From NCBI RefSeq assembly GCF_024138395.1, contig NZ_JAMYDU010000007.1:1-64000 (forward strand): a stretch of 64,000 nucleotides of DNA. The letters are read 5' to 3'. Shown one piece after another: positions 41,681 through 51,152 of the stretch (position 1 is the first letter of the stretch; every line of letters begins with the position of its first letter). A model generated the notes under the pieces. It was not told the DNA's origin. It did not search any database and was given only the letters and a program-made list of their open reading frames with translations. Origin of the DNA: Pseudomonas mandelii (GTDB lineage: Bacteria > Pseudomonadota > Gammaproteobacteria > Pseudomonadales > Pseudomonadaceae). The position numbers and the translations under genes were made by a program.

Positions 41681-44611
41681 ATGTCTCTGATAGTTCTACT
41701 GCTTCTGCCTTTTATCGGCAGCTGTCTGGCAGCCTTGCTGCCGCACAATGCGCGTAACACCGAATCGCTGTTGGCTGGCCTGGTTGCCCTTATCGGCACC
41801 GTCCAGGTCGCCCTCTTGTACCCGCAAATCGCCGATGGCGGAGTGATCCGCGAAGAGTTCTTCTGGCTACCCAGCCTTGGCTTGAACTTCGTTTTGCGCA
41901 TGGACGGTTTCGCCTGGCTGTTCTCGATGCTGGTGCTAGGCATCGGCACGCTGGTTTCCTTGTACGCCCGCTATTACATGTCGCCGGACGATCCGGTGCC
42001 GCGCTTCTTCGCGTTTTTCCTGGCGTTCATGGGCGCCATGCTGGGGTTGGTGATTTCCGGCAACCTGATCCAGATGGTGTTTTTCTGGGAACTGACCAGC
42101 CTCTTCTCATTCCTGTTGATCGGCTACTGGCACCACCGCGCCGATGCGCGACGTGGTGCCTATATGGCGTTGATGGTCACCGGCGCCGGCGGTTTGTGTT
42201 TGCTGGCGGGGGTCATGCTGCTCGGCCATGTGGTCGGCAGCTACGACCTGGACAAGGTCCTGGCCGCCGGCGATCTGATTCGTGCACATGCCCTCTACCC
42301 TATTCTGCTTCCCCTGATCCTGATCGGCGCCCTGAGCAAAAGTGCGCAATTCCCCTTCCACTTCTGGCTGCCCCATGCCATGGCGGCGCCGACACCGGTT
42401 TCTGCCTATCTGCACTCGGCGACCATGGTCAAGGCCGGGGTCTTCCTGCTCGCACGCCTGTGGCCGTCGCTGTCCGGTAGTGAAGAATGGTTCTACATCG
42501 TCAGCGGGGCCGGGGCCTGTACGCTGTTGCTCGGCGCTTACTGCGCAATGTTCCAGAACGACCTCAAGGGCCTGCTGGCCTACTCGACCATCAGCCACCT
42601 GGGCCTGATCACCCTGCTGCTGGGCCTGAACAGTCCGTTGGCCGCCGTGGCCGCAGTGTTCCACATTCTCAACCACGCCACGTTCAAGGCCTCGCTGTTC
42701 ATGGCTGCCGGGATCATCGACCACGAAAGCGGCACCCGGGACATTCGCAAACTCAGTGGGCTGATCAAACTGATCCCGTTCACCGCCACCCTGGCCATGG
42801 TCGCCAGTGCCTCCATGGCCGGCGTGCCGCTGCTCAATGGCTTCCTGTCGAAAGAGATGTTCTTCGCCGAAACCGTGTTCATCAACGCGACGGCCTGGAT
42901 CGAGATGACCCTGCCGATCGTCGCGACCATCGCCGGGACGTTCAGCGTGGCTTATTCCCTGCGCTTCACCGTCGATGTGTTCTTCGGCCCGACCGCCACC
43001 GACCTGCCGCACACCCTGCACGAACCGCCACGCTGGATGCGTGCGCCGGTGGAATTGCTGGTGTTCACCTGTCTGGTGGTGGGGATCTTCCCGGCGCAAG
43101 TGGTCGGCCCGTTGCTCGTGGCAGCGGCATTGCCGGTGGTGGGCGGCACGCTGCCCGAGTACAGCCTGGCGATCTGGCACGGCTGGAACGCGCCGATGAT
43201 CATGAGTCTGATCGCCATGTCCTGCGGCATCATCCTCTATCTGCTGCTGCGCAATCAGCTCAAGCGCGGGCGCTTCACGCATCCGCCGGTGATCAGCCAT
43301 TTCAACGGCAAGCGCCTGTTCGAGCGCAGTCTGGTGATCATGATGCGCCTGGCCCGTCGTCTGGAACGGCGGATCAGCACTCGGCGCCTGCAAACCCAAC
43401 TGTTTCTGGTGGTGCTCGCCGCGGTGTTGGCGGGGTTGATCCCGATGCTGCACAGCAGCCTGAGCTGGGGCGACCGGCCGAAAATTCCGGGCTCGATCGT
43501 GTTCGTGACCCTCTGGCTGCTGGCGATTGCCTGTGCCCTTGGCGCGGCGTGGCAAGCCAAGTATCACCGGCTCGCAGCCCTGACCATGGTCAGCGTCTGC
43601 GGCCTGATGACCTGCGTGACTTTCGTCTGGTTCTCGGCACCGGATCTGGCCCTGACGCAATTGGCAGTGGAAGTGGTGACCACCGTGCTCATCCTCCTCG
43701 GGCTGCGCTGGCTGCCGCGACGGATCGAAGAGGTCTCGCCGTTGCCGAGCAGTCTGCGCAAGGCACGCATCCGCCGTATCCGCGACTTGCTGCTGTCGAT
43801 CACGGTCGGTGGCGGCATGGCGCTGCTGTCCTACGCGATGTTGACGCGCCAGACGCCCAACGATATTTCTTCGTTCTACCTCAGTCGCGCCCTGTCCGAA
43901 GGCGGCGGCAGCAACGTGGTCAACGTGATGCTGGTGGACTTCCGTGGCTTCGACACCCTTGGCGAAATCACCGTGCTGGTGGCCGTGGCCCTGGCTGTGT
44001 TCGCCCTGCTGCGACGCTTCCGTCCACCGAAAGAAAGCCTGCAACTGCCGGCCCAACAGCGCTTGCTCGCGCCCGACGTGGTCACCGACTTGGTCAACCC
44101 GCGTCACGCCAGCGACACCGCGCTCGGTTTCATGATGGTGCCGGCGGTGCTGGTGCGTTTGCTGTTGCCGATCGCGCTGGTGGTCTCGTTCTATCTGTTC
44201 TTGCGCGGGCACAATCAGCCCGGTGGCGGTTTCGTCGCCGGTCTGGTGATGTCGGTGGCGTTCATCCTGCAATACATGGTCGCCGGCACCCAGTGGGTCG
44301 AGGCGCAAATGAGCCTGCGACCGCTGCGCTGGATGGGCACCGGGCTGCTGTTCGCCACGGTCACCGGGCTCGGGGCAATGGCGGCCGGCTATCCATTCCT
44401 CACCACCCACACCTGGCATTTCACATTGCCGCTGCTGGGCGACATTCACATCGCCAGCGCGCTGTTCTTCGACATTGGCGTGTACGCGGTGGTGGTCGGT
44501 TCGACGCTGTTGATCCTGACCGCCCTCGCCCACCAATCGGTACGCGGTCATAAAACCAGCGCGCAACCCAAGCCCGTGGCCAAAGCGGCTGCCACGCAAG
44601 GAGCCATCTGA
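41681..44611 (+). CDS. Monovalent cation/H+ antiporter subunit A (fused A/B)
   Basis: A 976-residue membrane protein with about 20 or more helices. It is homologous to NuoL for the first 500 residues; LFSFLLIGYWHHRADARRGAYMALMVTGAGG and the Lys/His-rich HFWLPHAMAAPTPVSAYLHSATMVKAGVFLLARLWP are the proton-channel segments. A C-terminal MrpB-like domain (about 680-976) is fused, so no separate subunit B gene exists. First gene of the operon; its stop overlaps the next start (TGATG). Confidence 0.94.
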   Translation: MSLIVLLLLPFIGSCLAALLPHNARNTESLLAGLVALIGTVQVALLYPQIADGGVIREEFFWLPSLGLNFVLRMDGFAWLFSMLVLGIGTLVSLYARYYMSPDDPVPRFFAFFLAFMGAMLGLVISGNLIQMVFFWELTSLFSFLLIGYWHHRADARRGAYMALMVTGAGGLCLLAGVMLLGHVVGSYDLDKVLAAGDLIRAHALYPILLPLILIGALSKSAQFPFHFWLPHAMAAPTPVSAYLHSATMVKAGVFLLARLWPSLSGSEEWFYIVSGAGACTLLLGAYCAMFQNDLKGLLAYSTISHLGLITLLLGLNSPLAAVAAVFHILNHATFKASLFMAAGIIDHESGTRDIRKLSGLIKLIPFTATLAMVASASMAGVPLLNGFLSKEMFFAETVFINATAWIEMTLPIVATIAGTFSVAYSLRFTVDVFFGPTATDLPHTLHEPPRWMRAPVELLVFTCLVVGIFPAQVVGPLLVAAALPVVGGTLPEYSLAIWHGWNAPMIMSLIAMSCGIILYLLLRNQLKRGRFTHPPVISHFNGKRLFERSLVIMMRLARRLERRISTRRLQTQLFLVVLAAVLAGLIPMLHSSLSWGDRPKIPGSIVFVTLWLLAIACALGAAWQAKYHRLAALTMVSVCGLMTCVTFVWFSAPDLALTQLAVEVVTTVLILLGLRWLPRRIEEVSPLPSSLRKARIRRIRDLLLSITVGGGMALLSYAMLTRQTPNDISSFYLSRALSEGGGSNVVNVMLVDFRGFDTLGEITVLVAVALAVFALLRRFRPPKESLQLPAQQRLLAPDVVTDLVNPRHASDTALGFMMVPAVLVRLLLPIALVVSFYLFLRGHNQPGGGFVAGLVMSVAFILQYMVAGTQWVEAQMSLRPLRWMGTGLLFATVTGLGAMAAGYPFLTTHTWHFTLPLLGDIHIASALFFDIGVYAVVVGSTLLILTALAHQSVRGHKTSAQPKPVAKAAATQGAI

Positions 44612-44955
44612 TGGAAGAAGTCATCGCAATCGCCATCGGTGTGCTGGCCGCGTCCGGCGTATGGCTGGTGCTGCGGCCACGGACATTTCAGGTGGTCATG
44701 GGTCTGTGCCTGCTGTCCTACGGCGTCAACCTGTTCATCTTCAGCATGGGCAGCCTGTTCATCGGCAAGGAGCCGAACATCAAGGACGGCGTGCCTCAGG
44801 ATTTGCTGCACTACACCGACCCGCTGCCGCAAGCGTTGGTGCTGACCGCGATCGTCATCAGCTTCGCCATGACCGCGCTGTTCCTGGTGGTGCTGCTCGC
44901 CTCCCGGGGCCTGACCGGTACCGACCATGTGGATGGCCGGGAGCCTAAAGAATGA
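44611..44955 (+). CDS. Monovalent cation/H+ antiporter subunit C
   Basis: A 114-residue, three-helix membrane protein homologous to NuoK (GVLAASGVWLVLRPRTFQVVMGLCLLSYGVNLFIFSMG...PLPQALVLTAIVISFAMTAL). Overlaps the stop of the A subunit gene and the start of the D subunit gene, part of a six-gene polycistron. Confidence 0.93.
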   Translation: MEEVIAIAIGVLAASGVWLVLRPRTFQVVMGLCLLSYGVNLFIFSMGSLFIGKEPNIKDGVPQDLLHYTDPLPQALVLTAIVISFAMTALFLVVLLASRGLTGTDHVDGREPKE

Positions 44956-46637
44956 ATCCGATGGCGCACCTGATCGCTGCACCGATTCTGCTACCGCTGC
45001 TGACTGCCGCCGTGATGCTGATGCTCGGCGAGAAACATCGCCCGTTAAAGGCCAAAATCAATCTGTTCTCCAGCCTGCTGGGGCTGGGCATTGCCGTGAT
45101 GCTGCTGCAATGGACGCAAACCACCGGCGTTCCTGGTTCCATCGGCGTGTACCTGCCGGGCAACTGGCCGGTGCCGTTCGGCATTGTGCTGGTAGTCGAT
45201 CGTCTGTCAGCGCTGATGCTGGTGCTGACCGGGATCATCGGCGTCAGCGCCCTGCTGTTCGCCATGGCGCGCTGGGATGGCGCGGGTTCGAGTTTCCACG
45301 CGCTGTTCCAGATTCAGTTGATGGGCCTGTACGGCGCCTTCCTGACGGCAGACCTGTTCAACCTGTTCGTGTTTTTCGAAGTGCTGCTGGCCGCTTCCTA
45401 CGGGCTGATGCTGCACGGTTCGGGCCGGGCGCGGGTGTCGTCGGGGCTGCATTACATCTCGATCAATCTGCTGGCCTCGTCGCTGTTTCTGATTGGCGCG
45501 GCGCTGATCTACGGCGTCACCGGCACGCTGAACATGGCCGACCTGGCGCTGAAAATCCCGCTGGTGCCCGAAGCCGATCGCGGCTTGCTGCATGCCGGCG
45601 CGGCGATTCTGGCGGTGGCGTTCCTGGCCAAGGCCGGGATGTGGCCGCTGAACTTCTGGCTGGTGCCGGCCTATTCCGCGGCCAGCGCACCAGTAGCGGC
45701 AATGTTCGCGATCATGACCAAGGTCGGCGTCTACACCTTGCTGCGCCTGTGGACGCTGCTGTTCTCCGGGCAGGCAGGAGCATCCGCGTACTTCGGTGGC
45801 GACTGGCTGATCTACGGCGGCATGGCGACCATCGTCTGCGCCGCCGTGGCGATCCTCGCCGCCCAACGCCTGGAACGCATGGCCAGCCTGAGCATTCTGG
45901 TATCGGCAGGCATTCTGTTGTCGGCCATCGGTTTCGCCCAGCCGAACCTGATCGGCGCGGCGTTGTTCTATCTGGTCAGCTCGACCCTGGCCTTGAGCGC
46001 GCTGTTCCTGCTGGCCGAGTTGATCGAGCGTTCGCGTTCGGCGAATGAAATGCCGCTGGACGATGACGGTGAGTTGCTGCCACGGCCGCTGGAATCCTTG
46101 CAGCCGCCCAAAGGCTTCAACCTCGATGACGACCAGAAAGCCGTGGTCGGCCAGGTGATTCCCTGGACCATGGCCTTCCTCGGTTTGAGCTTCATCGCCT
46201 GCGCCCTGCTGATCATCGGCATGCCGCCGCTTTCCGGGTTTATCGGCAAACTCAGTCTGCTCAGTGCTTTGCTCAATCCGATGGGGCTGGGTATTGGCAG
46301 CGACGAACCGATATCGAATGGCGCGTGGGCTCTGCTCGCCCTGTTGATCCTGTCCGGGCTGGCCTCGCTGATCGCTTTCGCGCGTTTGGGCATCCAGCGT
46401 TTCTGGACCCCACAAGAGCGGCCGTCACCCTTGCTGCGGCGCCTGGAATGCGTGCCGATCGTTATTCTGCTGGGGCTGAGCATTGCGCTGACGTTCAAGG
46501 CTGAACCGCTGCTGCGCTACACCCAGGCCGCCGCCCAGGCATTGAATAACCCGCAGCAATACGTGATGGCGGTGCTCGGCACACGCCCGATTCCGAACCC
46601 GCAGGCCAGCGCAGCACAAGTGGAGGTGCAACCATGA
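44952..46637 (+). CDS. Monovalent cation/H+ antiporter subunit D
   Basis: A 561-residue, NuoM/N-like membrane protein with about 14 helices. KAGMWPLNFWLVPAYSAASAPVAAMFAIMTKVGVYTLLRLW is the proton-translocating segment with the conserved Lys. A hydrophilic insertion of about 60 residues (LIERSRSANEMPLDDDGE...) is present near residue 360. It overlaps both neighbours by four bases. Confidence 0.94.
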   Translation: MNPMAHLIAAPILLPLLTAAVMLMLGEKHRPLKAKINLFSSLLGLGIAVMLLQWTQTTGVPGSIGVYLPGNWPVPFGIVLVVDRLSALMLVLTGIIGVSALLFAMARWDGAGSSFHALFQIQLMGLYGAFLTADLFNLFVFFEVLLAASYGLMLHGSGRARVSSGLHYISINLLASSLFLIGAALIYGVTGTLNMADLALKIPLVPEADRGLLHAGAAILAVAFLAKAGMWPLNFWLVPAYSAASAPVAAMFAIMTKVGVYTLLRLWTLLFSGQAGASAYFGGDWLIYGGMATIVCAAVAILAAQRLERMASLSILVSAGILLSAIGFAQPNLIGAALFYLVSSTLALSALFLLAELIERSRSANEMPLDDDGELLPRPLESLQPPKGFNLDDDQKAVVGQVIPWTMAFLGLSFIACALLIIGMPPLSGFIGKLSLLSALLNPMGLGIGSDEPISNGAWALLALLILSGLASLIAFARLGIQRFWTPQERPSPLLRRLECVPIVILLGLSIALTFKAEPLLRYTQAAAQALNNPQQYVMAVLGTRPIPNPQASAAQVEVQP

Positions 46638-47122
46638 AGCGTCTGTTTCCTGCACCCTGGTTGTCGTTGGCGTTGTGGCTGCTGTGGCTGGTGTTGAACC
46701 TGTCGATGAGCCCCGGCAATCTACTGCTGGGCGCCGTGCTGGGGTTCTGCGCGCCTTTGATGATGCGCAAACTGCGACCCCTGCCGATCCGCATTCGTCG
46801 TCCCGGGGTGATTGTGCGTTTGTTCTTGCTGGTCGGGCGCGACGTGCTGGTGTCCAACCTCGCCGTAGCCTGGGGCGTGCTCAATGCGGGCCGTCGTGCT
46901 CCTCGCTCGCGGTTCATCAAGGTGCCACTGGATTTGCGCGATGCCAACGGCCTCGCGGCGCTGTCGATGATCTGCACGGTAGTGCCCGGCACAGTCTGGT
47001 CGGAACTGGCGCTGGATCGCAGCATTCTGTTGCTGCACGTTTTCGATCTGGATGACGAAAGCCAATTCATCCAGCACTTCAAGACGACCTACGAGCGCCC
47101 CTTGATGGAGATCTTCGAATGA
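46634..47122 (+). CDS. Monovalent cation/H+ antiporter subunit E
   Basis: A 162-residue protein with an N-terminal pair of membrane helices and a cytosolic part containing CTVVPGTVWSELALDRSILLLHVFDLDDE, matching MrpE. Start and stop overlap the neighbours by four bases. Confidence 0.93.
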   Translation: MKRLFPAPWLSLALWLLWLVLNLSMSPGNLLLGAVLGFCAPLMMRKLRPLPIRIRRPGVIVRLFLLVGRDVLVSNLAVAWGVLNAGRRAPRSRFIKVPLDLRDANGLAALSMICTVVPGTVWSELALDRSILLLHVFDLDDESQFIQHFKTTYERPLMEIFE

Positions 47123-47397
47123 GCGCATTGCTGTCGAACGCGATACTGTTGAGCCTGTTCATTTTTTCGGTGGCGATGATTCTGACCCTGATCCGCCTGT
47201 TCAAGGGTCCGTCGGCTCAGGATCGGGTTCTGGCCCTGGATTACCTGTACATCATCGCCATGCTGATGATGCTCACGCTGGGCATTCGTTATGCCAGTGA
47301 CACCTACTTCGAGGCGGCACTGCTGATCGCCCTGCTCGGCTTCGTCGGCTCGTTTGCCCTGGCCAAATTCCTGCTGCGTGGCGAGGTGATCGAATGA
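47119..47397 (+). CDS. Monovalent cation/H+ antiporter subunit F
   Basis: A 92-residue, three-helix protein (MrpF) with the segment LFKGPSAQDRVLALDYLYI, characteristic of this subunit. Overlaps the E and G genes. Confidence 0.92.
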   Translation: MSALLSNAILLSLFIFSVAMILTLIRLFKGPSAQDRVLALDYLYIIAMLMMLTLGIRYASDTYFEAALLIALLGFVGSFALAKFLLRGEVIE

Positions 47398-47756
47398 GGC
47401 CTGAACTGTCTCTGTGGGTGGAAATTGCCGTGGCGATTCTGCTGGTGCTCAGCAGCCTGTTTACGCTGATCGGCGCGGTCGGGCTGTTGCGGATGAAGGA
47501 TTATTTCCAGCGCATGCACCCGCCGGCACTGGCCTCGACCTTGGGCGCGTGGTGCGTGGCATTGGCTTCGATCATTTACTTTTCGGCGCTCAAATCGGCG
47601 CCGGTGCTGCATGCCTGGCTGATTCCGGTTCTGCTGTCGATCACCGTGCCGGTGACCACCCTGCTGCTGGCCCGGGCGGCGCTGTTTCGCAAGCGCATGG
47701 CGGGGGATGATGTACCGGCGGAGGTGAGTAGTCGGCGTACGGAAAGCGGGAGTTAA
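47394..47756 (+). CDS. Monovalent cation/H+ antiporter subunit G
   Basis: A 120-residue, three-helix protein (MrpG) with GLLRMKDYFQRMHPPALASTLGAW, the family signature. Last gene of the operon; a REP palindrome follows 32 bases later. Confidence 0.93.
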   Translation: MRPELSLWVEIAVAILLVLSSLFTLIGAVGLLRMKDYFQRMHPPALASTLGAWCVALASIIYFSALKSAPVLHAWLIPVLLSITVPVTTLLLARAALFRKRMAGDDVPAEVSSRRTESGS

Positions 47757-47787
47757 ATCCACGGGTTTGTGTTGAATGGTGGTGCCT

Positions 47788-47856
47788 CTTCGCGGGCAAG
47801 CCTCGCTCCTACAGGTTATGCGCAAACCTTGTAGGAGCGAGGCTTGCCCGCGAAGC
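47788..47856. repeat. REP palindrome after the mrp operon
   Basis: CTTCGCGGGCAAGCCTCGCTCCTAC mirrored by GTAGGAGCGAGGCTTGCCCGCGAAG, a perfect pair. It separates convergent transcripts. Confidence 0.9.
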
Positions 47857-47859
47857 TTT

Positions 47860-48297
47860 TCAGATCCAGGCGACAGCCAACAACCCGGCCCCCAACACCA
47901 CACACAGCGGTGAATAAGCCCAGGTGTCGAGCCGCGCAAACTGCGAATCCTTGACCTCCTTGAAGAACCCCACCAAATTCGAATCGCCGATCGCCCGGGC
48001 GAACATCAGCATCGCGATTGCGCTGATCACCCATTGCAGCGACCAATGATGCACCGTGGGCAGATACAGCCCGACCCGCAGGCATACCAGCATCGCGATC
48101 AGCAGCAAGCCCACCGCCACCAGCAATGTGGCAAAGCCCGACGGCTTGAACGCGGGCCTTGAGGCCTCACCGCCCTCCCCGGGCACTCGCGGCACCGCCG
48201 CCTCGCTGCCCCACTTGCCACCTGCGGCCCAGTACAGATGCACCAGGCTGATGAATAGAAAGATTGCCGCAATCCATTGCGCGACCAAAAGGCTCAT
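47860..48297 (-). CDS. DUF3995 membrane protein
   Basis: A 145-residue, four-helix membrane protein. LVHLYWAAGGKWGSEAAVPRVP near the N-terminus is the DUF3995 signature. Function unknown. MSLLVAQWIAAIFLF is the start; 31 upstream codons of open frame have no family support. Confidence 0.87.
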   Translation of the reverse strand: MSLLVAQWIAAIFLFISLVHLYWAAGGKWGSEAAVPRVPGEGGEASRPAFKPSGFATLLVAVGLLLIAMLVCLRVGLYLPTVHHWSLQWVISAIAMLMFARAIGDSNLVGFFKEVKDSQFARLDTWAYSPLCVVLGAGLLAVAWI

Positions 48298-48406
48298 ATT
48301 CAGACATCCAGCATGAAATGTCGCAGCAGGATGAACTTCCTTGCGCGTTTTTGTAAGGGTCTTCGCTATCGAACAGTAGCTCGGCTGCAAATGCGGTTAG
48401 AAGCGC

Positions 48407-48497
48407 CCCCGTAGGAGCTGCCGCAGGCTGCGATCTTTTGATCTTGTTTTTTAGAATCAAAGTCAAAAGATCGCAGCCTGCGGCAGCTCCTACGGGG
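48407..48497. repeat. GTAGGAGCTGCCGCAGG-family palindrome
   Basis: CCCCGTAGGAGCTGCCGCAGG with CTGCGATCTTTTGA is mirrored by TCAAAAGATCGCAG with CCTGCGGCAGCTCCTACGGGG. It is a nearly exact copy of the element at 16546. Confidence 0.9.
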
Positions 48498-48526
48498 TTT
48501 ATGTACACCCGGGATTCCCGGGCGGT

Positions 48527-49543
48527 TTATTTCAGGGCGGCGGAGACTTTATCCGCCACGTCCTTGGGCACCCAGGCCTGCCACACGTCCGGGTGCGCCT
48601 TCATGAACGCCTCCGCCGCTTGTCGTGGCGGAGTGTGTTTTTCGCTCATGTCAGCCAAGGCCTTATTCAACGCTTCGATCGGCAAATCGACCTTGCTGAA
48701 GAACTCGGCAATCTGCGGGTATTGTTTCTGGAATGGCGTGGACACACCGATGGACAGCTTCGAGGGCAGCGAGCGAGTCGGTTTCGGATTGGGGTGGTCG
48801 GCGTCGGTCAGGGTTTTCCAGGCTTCGGCGTCGAATGGCGGCTCTTGCAGCTGAATCAACTTGAATCGGCCGAGCAACGGCGTCGGCGACCAGTAATAGA
48901 ACAGGACCGGCTTGCCGCGACGAATCGACGAACTGATCTCCGCGTCCAGCGCCGCCCCCGAACCACTGCGAAAGTTCACGTAGCTGTCGTCCAGCCCATA
49001 CGCCTTGAGCTTCTGCTTGTTGACCACTTCCGACGTCCAGCCGATCGGGCTGTTGAGGAAACGCCCCTTGCCCGGGGTTTCCGGGTCTTTGAACACGTGC
49101 TTGTAGCGTGGCAGATCACTGATACTGCGCAGATCCGGCGCCATCGGCTTGATGCCCTTGGCCGGATCGCCCTTGATTACATACTCCGGCACCCACCAGC
49201 CCTCGGTGGCGCCCTTGACCGTATCGCCCAGGGCCGCGACTTTGCCTTCGGCTTCAGCCTTGACCCAGACCGGACTGCGACCGGCCCATTCTTCGCCGAT
49301 CACCTGAATGTCATTGTTGGCCAATGCGGTCTCCAGGGTAATGGTCGTCCCCGGCAAGGTGTCGGTCGGCAAGCCGTAACCCTTCTCGACAATGATCCGC
49401 AGAATATCAGTGATCAGGCTGCCACTTTCCCAGTTCAGGTCGGCGAAATGGATGGGCGCCTGGGCAGCGAACACCGGAACGGGTGAAGCCAACAAACCGA
49501 ACGCGGCCAGGGTAGCGGCCAGTAACCGTCGAAATCCCCTCAT
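48527..49543 (-). CDS. Glycine-betaine/choline-type ABC substrate-binding protein (OpuAC)
   Basis: A 338-residue periplasmic binding protein with a signal peptide (MRGFRRLLAATLAAFGLLASPVPVFA). The OpuAC domain spans the mature chain. Aromatic residues in EEWAGRSPVW, ATEGWWVPEYV and LFYYWSPTPLL would form the cation box for a quaternary amine. No ATPase or permease gene lies beside it, so it must share a transporter elsewhere, as CaiX and BetX do with CbcWV in P. aeruginosa. Confidence 0.85.
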   Translation of the reverse strand: MRGFRRLLAATLAAFGLLASPVPVFAAQAPIHFADLNWESGSLITDILRIIVEKGYGLPTDTLPGTTITLETALANNDIQVIGEEWAGRSPVWVKAEAEGKVAALGDTVKGATEGWWVPEYVIKGDPAKGIKPMAPDLRSISDLPRYKHVFKDPETPGKGRFLNSPIGWTSEVVNKQKLKAYGLDDSYVNFRSGSGAALDAEISSSIRRGKPVLFYYWSPTPLLGRFKLIQLQEPPFDAEAWKTLTDADHPNPKPTRSLPSKLSIGVSTPFQKQYPQIAEFFSKVDLPIEALNKALADMSEKHTPPRQAAEAFMKAHPDVWQAWVPKDVADKVSAALK

Positions 49544-49662
49544 GCTTTTGCACCTCGTGCTGTTCACAGCAATAGCAGGATGGCCTGACAAAGAAGACCG
49601 CAAGCCTCTGAATACTCAGTCATCTGACTGTAGTTGAGGTTCCTGCTTTCGAGGGGCGAGGA

Positions 49663-49866
49663 TTAATTTTCGGAAGGTTCCTGCAAGCGTGCAAGCTCTC
49701 TTCTGACCATGCTGGCGTACGCCGCCGGACGCAACAGGTAGATCTGTGACGCCACCCAACTCAGCCAGGCTCCCTGTAGAACGGCCCTTTGAGCCAACAA
49801 GCGCTGCGCTTCGGTGTGCGCACTGGCCTGGTTCTGTTCGTGGAAATCGGCGCGGGTCAGGCTCAT
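49663..49866 (-). CDS. Small hypothetical protein coupled to the preceding gene
   Basis: A 67-residue protein (MSLTRADFHEQNQASAHTE...) with a helical C-terminal half. Its ATG shares one base with the TAA of the upstream gene (TAATG), showing translational coupling. It likely works with, or is made alongside, that protein. No family recognised. Confidence 0.65.
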   Translation of the reverse strand: MSLTRADFHEQNQASAHTEAQRLLAQRAVLQGAWLSWVASQIYLLRPAAYASMVRRELARLQEPSEN

Positions 49867-50315
49867 TACTCGCTGGCCTTGAAGGTCACCAGTTCGCCCT
49901 TGCGCCACTTGGCGGCCTTGGCGGTTACGGCTTTCAGGGTTTTGGTCACGCCTTCCTGCAATTGTTGATGGGCCGCGAACACCATCACCACGCTATGACC
50001 TTCCTTGAACACAATGCCGTGGCCATCTGCGGTGGTCACGAACGCGTAATCCCCCAGCCCGTACACCGTCAGCTTTATTTCGCGGAACTTGATGTCCAGC
50101 TTGCCACCTTCGCGGCTGGGCAACACCGAGGCACTGAAATGATCGCCAACCTTGAGCTTAAGCCCTGGTTTGTCATCCACCACCAGCGCAGATTCAGTGT
50201 CGAGCTCGGCAATGTAAATGCCTTCAGCGTTCTGTTCGGTGATGTAGACGAAACGTGACTGAAACTGTTTAACCAGCTTTGCGCGCAAATCACCCAGTAC
50301 GAACAAAGCATGCAT
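49866..50315 (-). CDS. Hypothetical protein
   Basis: A 149-residue soluble, beta-rich protein (MHALFVLGDLRAKLVKQFQSRFVYITEQ...), with VVDDKPGLKLKVGDHFSASVLPSREGGKLDIKFREI in the middle. No signal peptide, membrane segment or known motif. The open frame extends 48 codons upstream, but codons there lack protein-like composition. Function unknown. Confidence 0.65.
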   Translation of the reverse strand: MHALFVLGDLRAKLVKQFQSRFVYITEQNAEGIYIAELDTESALVVDDKPGLKLKVGDHFSASVLPSREGGKLDIKFREIKLTVYGLGDYAFVTTADGHGIVFKEGHSVVMVFAAHQQLQEGVTKTLKAVTAKAAKWRKGELVTFKASE

Positions 50316-50746
50316 ATCGAGATTACTTACTGCCAAGGAAACATCCCCACATCTGAAAATGACGCCGTACGCCGGAAACGCGCACAGCAGAAAAAAGCGG
50401 CAATGCCGAGGTGTAGCCAAATGACCCGGGTCGAATCCTGGAATGAGCAGAGGGCCCATTCATCGCGAGGTTTGAGAAGATTACTGGAACATCCCTCACG
50501 TCGTCTTGCCTGGCGGTCGTCAGATGTTGAAGGAAAACGCCCTTCTGACGGCCAGATAAAACCGGATTACCAACTTTAGGGAAAAATCTCTTTAAAAAAA
50601 GCACTTTTCCGACATATCGCCAGTAAAAAATTGCTTTAGATGGGCATCAATTGCCAACCATTGATAGCGATTCTAGAGCAGCCATGCTCATCGAGACTAC
50701 CCATAACACCGTACACACGTCGGTAAAACCACGAAAAGGACTTCAT
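50316..50746. other. 431-base intergenic region
   Basis: Divergent gap between two small hypothetical genes. Only short open frames occur here. The segment 50578-50650 is AT-rich (GGGAAAAATCTCTTTAAAAAAAG...), a probable promoter area for the + strand gene. No repeat or structured element was recognised. Confidence 0.5.
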
Positions 50747-50995
50747 ATGTGCACACTGACTCACTTTGCCCAGCCTCACACACGGCACACAATCGGCTCG
50801 TCACCTCTGCATTCGATGGGGCTCCGCCAGCAGGACTTCCTGCCTGAAGAGCGTCTGATCCCGCGCTTTCAGGTGGTATTGGCCGGCAACGCCTTTTTCC
50901 ACATCAGGGAAATATCCACCGGACTTGTAAGAGGTTTCCGCGGCAATCATAACGACGCCTGCGCCCTTGCCCGTTCACTCGAGGCACGCAGTTGA
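50747..50995 (+). CDS. Small hypothetical protein
   Basis: An 82-residue protein (MCTLTHFAQPHTRHTIGSSPL...) with a C-terminal segment FFHIREISTGLVRGFRGNHNDACALARSLEAR that ends like small Pseudomonas proteins with a terminal helix. AAAAGGA eight bases upstream supports this start. No family recognised. Confidence 0.6.
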   Translation: MCTLTHFAQPHTRHTIGSSPLHSMGLRQQDFLPEERLIPRFQVVLAGNAFFHIREISTGLVRGFRGNHNDACALARSLEARS

Positions 50996-51152
50996 GGCAC
51001 CTGCTGCATTCACGTCTATAGACGTTTCGTCATGCCGGCGACTTAACTCAGCCGCCGGCAGGCAACTACTGCCATACTGCCCGACCAATGAAACCCGTCC
51101 CCAGGGCGGACGGCGTTCAACACAACAATTATTTCCAAGGGAAGACTGCTAC

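Noticed and set aside
42107..44599. 830-codon open frame opposite mrpA
   Set aside because: Low-complexity His/Gln/Arg composition and complete overlap with a strong transporter gene show it to be a shadow.
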